Below are positions 58,609 through 64,000 of a stretch of DNA of 64,000 nt, one piece after another (the stretch's first letter is position 1; each line of letters opens with the position of its first letter). Under the pieces are notes generated by a model, which saw only the letters and a program-made list of their open reading frames with translations, did no database searches and had not been told where the DNA came from. The stretch is from assembly GCF_013128195.2 (NCBI RefSeq), contig NZ_CP053452.2, positions 2,790,001-2,854,000 of the forward strand. The letters run 5' to 3'. Origin of the DNA: Frigoriglobus tundricola (GTDB lineage: Bacteria; Planctomycetota; Planctomycetia; Gemmatales; Gemmataceae). A program made the position numbers and the translations under genes.

Positions 58609-58681
58609 GCGAGCGGCGCGGCGTGAGCCCGCCGGTGCATGGAAACGCACGGTACCGGCGGGCTCACGCCGCGCCGCTCGC
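58609..58681. terminator. 28-bp perfect inverted repeat between convergent genes
   Basis: Arms 58609-58636 and 58654-58681 pair perfectly over 28 bases with a 17-base loop. The right arm covers the last codons of trpD (SASGAA). It probably serves both the gene ending at 58608 and trpD, despite lacking T tracts. Confidence 0.75.
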
Positions 58682-59710
58682 CGACTGACACAGCGCCGTG
58701 AGCACCGCGCGCGGCTTACCGGCCGCGAGCGCCGCTTCGGCCCGCGCCACACCGTCCTTCAGCGTCGGGACCGCTTCCGCGGCCCACAGCGCCGCGGCGG
58801 CGTTCGCCACCACGATCCGACGGGCCGGGCCGTCGTCGCCGGCCAGCACGCCGCGGATGATCGCGGCACTCTCGGCCGAATCGTTTGCGCGAATCGACGG
58901 AATCGTCACGGGGGCCAGCCCGAAGTCCGCGGGCGCCCACTCGCGCGAGTCGTACTCGTGGCCGCGGACCACGTGCACCATTGTCGGCGCCGCGAGGCTC
59001 ACCTCGTCCAACCCGTCGGCGCTGCACACCAACACGGCCTGACGCACCCCCAGGTGCGCGATCGCCGCCGCGAGCGGGTCGAGCAGCTCCGGCTTCCCGA
59101 CACCCAGCAACTGGTACGGCGCGCCGGCCGGGTTCGCCAGCGGGCCGAGCAGGTTGAACAGCGTGCGCACGCCGAGCTTCTTCCGCAGGTCCGCGACATG
59201 GGCCATGCCGCGGTGGAAGTGCGGGGCGTAACAGAACGCGAACCCGGTGCGCTCCAAACACTTTTGTGCCCACTCGGGGCCGGCTTCAATCGGCACACCG
59301 AGTTCGCGGAGCACGTCCGCACTGCCGGACTTGCTCGACACCGCCCGGCCGCCGTGCTTCACCACCGGCACGCCGGCCCCGCAGGCGACGAGCGCCGCGG
59401 CGGTGCTGATGTTGAAGGTGCCGCTGTCGTCGCCGCCGGTCCCGCACGTATCGAGTACCGGACCGGAAACGGGCACCAATCGGACCATTTGCTCGCGAAG
59501 AACCAGCGCCGCCGCCGCCACCTCTTCTCCGGATTCACCTTTCATTCGTAGCGCGGTCAGGAACGCGGCGGCCCGGGCCTCGTCCACGCGCCCGGCAACG
59601 AGATCGCGCACCGCTTCCGTCACCGCCGCGGCGGAGAGGTCGTGTCCGGCTAAAAGGGCCGGAAACTGCTCGGCAAACCACGGCGGCGGGGGCAACGGCA
59701 CGCGACACAC
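58664..59710 (-). CDS. trpD: Anthranilate phosphoribosyltransferase
   Basis: 348 residues, usual length. Motifs: DTCGTGGDDSGTFNISTAAA (PRPP-binding CGTGGD and NxST), VKHGGRAVSSKSGSADVLRE, FCYAPHFHRGMAHVADLRKK and RTLFNLLGPLANPAGA, all characteristic of TrpD. It transfers phosphoribose from PRPP to anthranilate, step two of tryptophan synthesis, in the cytoplasm. GTG start at 59710 without a clear ribosome site, so the true start may be slightly downstream. No other trp gene is in the window. Divergent from lexA across ~290 bases. Confidence 0.93.
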   Translation of the reverse strand: MCRVPLPPPPWFAEQFPALLAGHDLSAAAVTEAVRDLVAGRVDEARAAAFLTALRMKGESGEEVAAAALVLREQMVRLVPVSGPVLDTCGTGGDDSGTFNISTAAALVACGAGVPVVKHGGRAVSSKSGSADVLRELGVPIEAGPEWAQKCLERTGFAFCYAPHFHRGMAHVADLRKKLGVRTLFNLLGPLANPAGAPYQLLGVGKPELLDPLAAAIAHLGVRQAVLVCSADGLDEVSLAAPTMVHVVRGHEYDSREWAPADFGLAPVTIPSIRANDSAESAAIIRGVLAGDDGPARRIVVANAAAALWAAEAVPTLKDGVARAEAALAAGKPRAVLTALCQSASGAA

Positions 59711-59794
59711 TTCGGGGAGTTGGGGGATTTGGGACCGGTCCTTGGGCGAAATGCTACCGCGCGCCGCAGGATTCGTGCAATTTTTCTCTTCCGT

Positions 59795-59811
59795 TGTGAA
59801 CAGTTATCACA
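59795..59811. promoter_or_regulatory. TGTGA-n7-TCACA palindrome in the trpD/lexA divergent promoter region
   Basis: Perfect 5-bp half-sites TGTGA and TCACA, spaced by 7 (the CRP-type spacing is 6), in an AT-rich stretch. Position suits a regulatory site for either gene. The operator of this LexA is not known to me, so assignment is open. Confidence 0.4.
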
Positions 59812-60001
59812 TATACTTTCTTACACTGTGGACGGGTGTAGCAGTTGCAATGGCTGGGCGTTTTGGGAAAACCCGGCTCATTCGGCCCCCTCCACAACAA
59901 ACTATCGCCGACCCGCACCTCGGACACCCTCCCACGCAAAACGCAAGCAAAATGTGTGGTGCGTGTCGCGATGGTGTCCCGCCGAACAACCGGAGATCTC
60001 G

Positions 60002-60634
60002 ATGTCTGAAGAGAAAATCGCGCTAACGAAGAAGCAGGAGGCGATTTACAACTTCATCCGCAAGCACATCGAGGAGAAGGGGTTCCCGCCGGCCATTCGC
60101 GACATTTGCACGGAGTTCGGCATCTCCTCTCCCAACGGCGTGATGTGTCACCTCAAGGCACTCGAAGCGAAGAAGTACATCAACCGCATCCAGAAGCACA
60201 AGAACCAGCAGCGCGCGCAGGCACGCGGGATCACCATTCCCGGCGTCTCGGCCGGCGGCTTCAGTCTGCCGCTCGTCGGTGTCGTGGCCGCCGGTCGGGC
60301 GATCGAAGCGGAAGAGCAGGACGACCGCCTCGAGATGCGTGAACTGTTCGGCAGCGACGACCTGTTCGTTGTGAAGGTCCGCGGTACGTCGATGATTGAG
60401 GGGCACATCGCCGACGGCGATTACGTCGTGATCCGCAAGTGCGAGACGTGTGAGAACGGCGAGAAGGTCGTTGCGATGGTCGAAAAGGCGATGACGCTGA
60501 AGAAGTATTACAAGAAGAAGAACGAGATCCAGTTGCACCCGATGAACAGCACGATGGAACCGATCATCGTGGACCCCAGCCGCGAAGACATTCGCATCCT
60601 CGGCGTGCTGACCGGTGTTATTCGTAAGTGCTGA
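60002..60634 (+). CDS. lexA: LexA-type SOS repressor
   Basis: 210 residues; start at 60002 has CGGAGAT upstream. Winged helix-turn-helix: LTKKQEAIYNFIRKHIEEKG, PPAIRDICTEFGISSPNGVMCHLKALEAKKYI (in parts). The C-terminal S24 peptidase domain has the Ala-Gly autocleavage site in VVAAGRAIEAEE, the catalytic Ser in RGTSMIEGHIADGDYV and the Lys in KAMTLKKYY. It normally represses DNA-damage genes and cleaves itself on RecA* filaments. The wing linker between domains is basic (IQKHKNQQRAQARG). A large hairpin lies downstream. Confidence 0.93.
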   Translation: MSEEKIALTKKQEAIYNFIRKHIEEKGFPPAIRDICTEFGISSPNGVMCHLKALEAKKYINRIQKHKNQQRAQARGITIPGVSAGGFSLPLVGVVAAGRAIEAEEQDDRLEMRELFGSDDLFVVKVRGTSMIEGHIADGDYVVIRKCETCENGEKVVAMVEKAMTLKKYYKKKNEIQLHPMNSTMEPIIVDPSREDIRILGVLTGVIRKC

Positions 60635-60701
60635 TGGCGTCAGTGGATGCGGCTGATGGCTCTTGGTACAGGTTGACGACGGACCTTTCTCGCTCGCGGG
60701 T

Positions 60702-60764
60702 GAGCGAAAGCAACCACAGCGCCGCCGGGTCCGGACCCGGCGGCGCCTGTGGTTGCTTTCGCTC
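60702..60764 (+). terminator. Long hairpin after lexA
   Basis: Arms of 31 and 32 bases (one bulge) meet at GGTCC/GGACC with no loop, ~68 bases past the lexA stop. No T tract. The remaining 316 bases to 61080 contain no gene that I recognise. Confidence 0.65.
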
Positions 60765-61080
60765 ATGGACCGCTCCCATTGCCAGTAAAGAGACATAGAA
60801 CCCGGCCGTTTCGGCTGTTACGAGCGACGCGCACACCACCGGACAATGGACGAATCAATTTCCTGGGGGTATGATTGGTTCGAGTTTCGCCCCACCCGGT
60901 CGGCGCAGGTCAGCAGTGGTGATTCATCTCAATCATTGAATACTGTTTGATTTTTGAGAATTGCCTCTTGCCCGCCGATGCCGGAGTCGCGCGAGTTGGA
61001 AACGTCCGACGCCCCGAGTGATCGCCCCGCCCGTGTTGACGCCGCGCTCGTTCTATCCCCTCTCTCGAAGCGTGACCGAC

Positions 61081-64000
61081 ATGAACAAACCGACGATCGG
61101 CCACCCCACGAAGACGTCCCCCGCTCGCACCTCGACCAACGGCGCGGCCGCGCGCACGCCGAAACGGCACTCGAAGGGCCGGTCGGGCGCGGCGGAGCGA
61201 GCCGGCGGGGACTCGGCCGAAGCCCGCTCGCGCCAGATCCTGTCGGTGATCATGGCGTTTCGTGACGGAGATTTCTCCGTCCGGTTGCCGGCGGACTGGT
61301 CGGGCACCGACGGGCGCATTGCGGAGGCGTTCAACCAAGCCATCGCGCACGAGGACCGGATCGCGCAAGAGGTCACGCGGGTGAGTGTGACGGTCGGCAA
61401 GGAGGGGCGGCTCAAGCAGCGCATGTCGGTCCCCGGGGTCATCGGCGGGTGGGCGTCGAAAATCGACTCGCTGAACACGCTCCTCGACGACCTCGTGCGG
61501 CCGACGACGGACGTCGCCCGCACCATCGGAGCGGTGGCCAAGGGCGACCTCGGGCAGTCGATGGAGCTGGAAGTGGACGGCCGCCCCCTCAAGGGCGAGT
61601 TCCTCCGCTCGGCGAAGCTCGTCAACTCGATGATCGAGCAGCTCTCGGTGTTCACCTCCGAGGTGACCCGCGTGGCGCGTGAGGTCGGCACCGAGGGCAA
61701 GCTCGGCGGACAGGCGAAGGTCAAGGGCGTCTCGGGCGTGTGGAAGGAACTCACCGAGTCGGTCAACCAGATGGCCGGCAACCTCACCGCGCAGGTGCGC
61801 AACATCGCGGACGTGACGATCGCGGTCGCCAACGGGGACCTGTCGAAGAAGATCACGGTGGACGTGCGCGGCGAGATCCTTCAGCTCAAAGAAGCCATCA
61901 ACACGATGGTGGACCAGTTGCGCTCCTTCGCGTCAGAGGTGACCCGCGTCGCGCGCGAGGTTGGTACCGACGGCCGGCTCGGCGGCCAGGCGGTGGTGCC
62001 CGGCGTGGCCGGGACGTGGAAGGACCTGACGGACTCGGTCAACGCGATGGCCACCAACCTCACCGCGCAGGTCCGCAACATCGCGACCGTCACGACGGCG
62101 GTGGCGCGCGGCGACCTGTCGCGCAAGATCACGGTGGACGTGAAGGGCGAGATCCTGGAACTCAAAGAAACCATCAACACGATGGTGGACCAGCTCAACG
62201 GGTTCGCGTCCGAAGTGACCCGCGTGGCCCGCGAGGTGGGCACCGAGGGGAAGCTCGGCGGCCAGGCCCAGGTGGGCGGCGTGGCGGGCACGTGGAAGGA
62301 CCTGACCGACTCGGTCAACTCGATGGCGTCCAACCTCACGGGTCAGGTGCGCAACATCGCCGAGGTCACCACGGCCGTCGCGAAGGGCGACCTGTCGCGC
62401 AAGATCACGGTGGACGTGAAGGGCGAGATCCTGGAGCTGAAGAACACGATCAACACGATGGTGGACCAGCTCAACGGGTTCGCGTCCGAAGTGACCCGCG
62501 TGGCCCGCGAGGTGGGCACCGAGGGCAAGCTCGGCGGGCAGGCCGAGGTCCGCGGCGTGGCGGGCACGTGGAAGGACCTGACCGACAACGTCAACTTCAT
62601 GGCGTCCAACCTCACGGGTCAGGTGCGCAACATCGCCGAAGTCACCACGGCGGTCGCGAACGGGGACCTGTCGAAGAAGATCACGGTGGACGTGAAGGGC
62701 GAGATCCTGGAGTTGAAGAACACGATCAACACGATGGTGGACCAGCTCAACGGGTTCGCGTCCGAAGTGACCCGCGTGGCCCGCGAGGTGGGCACCGAGG
62801 GCGAACTCGGCGGGCAGGCCGAGGTCCGCGGCGTGGCCGGGACGTGGAAGGACCTGACCGACTCGGTCAACGCGATGGCCACCAACCTCACGGCGCAAGT
62901 GCGCAACATCGCCGACGTCACAACCGCGGTCGCCAACGGCGACCTGTCGCGCAAGATCACCGTCGCGGTGCGGGGCGAGATTCTGGAGCTAAAGAACACG
63001 ATCAACACGATGGTGGACCAGCTCAACGGGTTCGCGTCCGAAGTGAGTCGGGTGGCCCGCGAGGTGGGCACCGACGGCAAGCTCGGCGGGCAGGCCCAGG
63101 TGCCCGGCGTGGCCGGTACGTGGAAGGACCTGACCGACAACGTCAACTCGATGGCCTCGAACCTGACGGGTCAGGTCCGCAACATCGCCGACGTGGCGAC
63201 GGCGGTTGCCAACGGGGACCTGTCGAAGAAGATCACGGTGGACGTGAAGGGCGAGATCCTGGAGCTGAAGAACACGCTGAACACGATGGTGGACCAGCTC
63301 AACGGGTTCGCGTCCGAAGTGAGTCGGGTGGCGCGCGAGGTGGGCACCGAGGGCAAGCTCGGTGGGCAGGCCCAGGTGCGCGGCGTGGCGGGCACGTGGA
63401 AGGACCTGACCGACAACGTCAACTCGATGGCCAACAACCTCACCGGTCAGGTGCGCAACATCGCCGACGTCACGACCGCCGTGGCGCGCGGCGACCTGTC
63501 GCGCAAGATCACCGTCGAAGTGAAGGGCGAGATCCTGGAGCTGAAGAACACGATCAACACGATGGTGGACCAGCTCAACGGGTTCGCGTCCGAAGTGACC
63601 CGCGTGGCCCGCGAGGTGGGCACCGAGGGCAAGCTCGGCGGGCAGGCCCAGGTGCCCGGCGTGGCGGGCACGTGGAAGGACCTGACCGACAACGTCAACT
63701 TCATGGCGTCCAACCTCACGGGCCAGGTCCGCAACATCGCCGACGTGGCGACCGCCATCGCCAAGGGCGACCTGTCGAAGAAGATCACGGTGGACGTGCG
63801 CGGCGAAATTCTTCAGCTCAAAGAGACCATGAACACGATGGTGGACCAGCTCAACGCGTTCGCCGGCGAGGTGAGCCGGGTGGCGCGCGAGGTGGGCACC
63901 GACGGCAAACTCGGCGGTCAAGCCCATGTGCTCGGTGTGGCCGGGACGTGGAAGGACCTGACCGACAACGTCAACTCGATGGCCAACAACCTCACCGGTC
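61081..64000 (+). CDS. Multi-HAMP-repeat signalling protein, 3' end beyond window
   Basis: At least 973 residues; frame remains open at the window edge. ATG at 61081 follows a stretch without a clear ribosome site. The first ~55 residues are Lys/Arg/Thr-rich and soluble ([20 protein letters not shown]). Then HAMP units of 92 residues repeat: [32 protein letters not shown], [57 protein letters not shown] begins at about 61660, 61936, 62212, 62488, 62764, 63040, 63316, 63592 and 63868, exactly 276 bases apart, with the earlier unit at ~61380 more divergent. No transmembrane segment is visible. This is the layout of Nik1/group III-like hybrid kinases with poly-HAMP arrays, so a kinase or receiver part is expected further on but is not seen. 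Confidence 0.88.
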   Translation, partial: MNKPTIGHPTKTSPARTSTNGAAARTPKRHSKGRSGAAERAGGDSAEARSRQILSVIMAFRDGDFSVRLPADWSGTDGRIAEAFNQAIAHEDRIAQEVTRVSVTVGKEGRLKQRMSVPGVIGGWASKIDSLNTLLDDLVRPTTDVARTIGAVAKGDLGQSMELEVDGRPLKGEFLRSAKLVNSMIEQLSVFTSEVTRVAREVGTEGKLGGQAKVKGVSGVWKELTESVNQMAGNLTAQVRNIADVTIAVANGDLSKKITVDVRGEILQLKEAINTMVDQLRSFASEVTRVAREVGTDGRLGGQAVVPGVAGTWKDLTDSVNAMATNLTAQVRNIATVTTAVARGDLSRKITVDVKGEILELKETINTMVDQLNGFASEVTRVAREVGTEGKLGGQAQVGGVAGTWKDLTDSVNSMASNLTGQVRNIAEVTTAVAKGDLSRKITVDVKGEILELKNTINTMVDQLNGFASEVTRVAREVGTEGKLGGQAEVRGVAGTWKDLTDNVNFMASNLTGQVRNIAEVTTAVANGDLSKKITVDVKGEILELKNTINTMVDQLNGFASEVTRVAREVGTEGELGGQAEVRGVAGTWKDLTDSVNAMATNLTAQVRNIADVTTAVANGDLSRKITVAVRGEILELKNTINTMVDQLNGFASEVSRVAREVGTDGKLGGQAQVPGVAGTWKDLTDNVNSMASNLTGQVRNIADVATAVANGDLSKKITVDVKGEILELKNTLNTMVDQLNGFASEVSRVAREVGTEGKLGGQAQVRGVAGTWKDLTDNVNSMANNLTGQVRNIADVTTAVARGDLSRKITVEVKGEILELKNTINTMVDQLNGFASEVTRVAREVGTEGKLGGQAQVPGVAGTWKDLTDNVNFMASNLTGQVRNIADVATAIAKGDLSKKITVDVRGEILQLKETMNTMVDQLNAFAGEVSRVAREVGTDGKLGGQAHVLGVAGTWKDLTDNVNSMANNLTG
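61384..64000 (+). repeat. 276-bp tandem repeat array (HAMP units)
   Basis: Nine clear copies, starting at 61660 and every 276 bases, of a strongly conserved unit, plus a degenerate first one. Neighbouring units are near-identical at the DNA level over long stretches, for example GATGGTGGACCAGCTCAACG and CAAGATCACGGTGGACGT in most copies. Runs past the window. Confidence 0.9.

Noticed and set aside
61053..63927. Repeated minus-strand frames opposite the HAMP array
   Set aside because: They repeat with the same 276-bp period because the plus-strand gene does; the composition is that of a shadow and there is no start signal.

Overview
The window looks like a chromosome segment of a high-GC planctomycete, most likely in the Gemmataceae. 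The evidence is the gene content: two DUF1559 pseudopilin-like proteins with the N-terminal methylation motif, two DUF1501 proteins, an ECF sigma factor joined to a WD40 receptor, a small secreted lipocalin-like protein of the Gemmata paralogue type, a Gfo/Idh/MocA oxidoreductase with a Tat signal, an ARPP-1/DUF6569 protein, and the HVRGCWVVDLVLG C-terminal motif seen in many Gemmata proteins. The assignment is by recognition only; no search was run.

Layout. 1-4.5 kb: 3' part of a CheB/CheR hybrid histidine kinase followed by a CsrA-receiver fusion. 5-6 kb: a secreted DUF1349-like protein and an orphan promoter-like/terminator unit. 6-13.9 kb: an accessory island of small redox and stress-type genes (tandem RidA, three SDRs, a cupin, a TetR regulator) containing several partial duplications: a ~110 bp direct repeat, a gene broken by a 5-bp repeat expansion, three copies of a tetR promoter/5' end of which only one is intact, and an MT-A70 methyltransferase pseudogene. 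13.8-16.2 kb: an alpha/beta hydrolase and a DTW tRNA-modification enzyme. 16.6-22.7 kb: ECF sigma/WD40 gene interrupted by four same-direction single-base frameshifts, then two DUF1559 genes and a small secreted protein. 23-34 kb: IS3 orfA remnant and mostly exported proteins (ARPP-1, Gly/Tyr-rich protein, two DUF1501, Gfo/Idh/MocA, alpha/beta hydrolase, DUF3455, ankyrin).

34.6-55.4 kb: a surface-glycan locus. It holds three large multi-spanning membrane proteins of GT-C or related type, two GT2 glycosyltransferases, a methyltransferase, two NDP-sugar epimerase/reductases, a UDP-glucose/GDP-mannose dehydrogenase homologue lacking the catalytic cysteine, an SDR and a Gfo/Idh/MocA enzyme. It also holds a set that reads as GDP-D-glycero-D-manno-heptose synthesis: SIS isomerase (GmhA-like), kinase (HddA-like), phosphatase (GmhB-like), guanylyltransferase (HddC-like) and a transaldolase-family enzyme that may supply sedoheptulose 7-phosphate.

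55.5-64 kb: HDOD protein, nucleoside-hydrolase-like protein, a Gemmata-type hypothetical, trpD, lexA, and the start of a very large soluble protein built of 92-residue HAMP repeats that runs off the end of the window. Intergenic spaces carry a family of long REP-like inverted repeats. I saw no tRNA, rRNA or CRISPR array.
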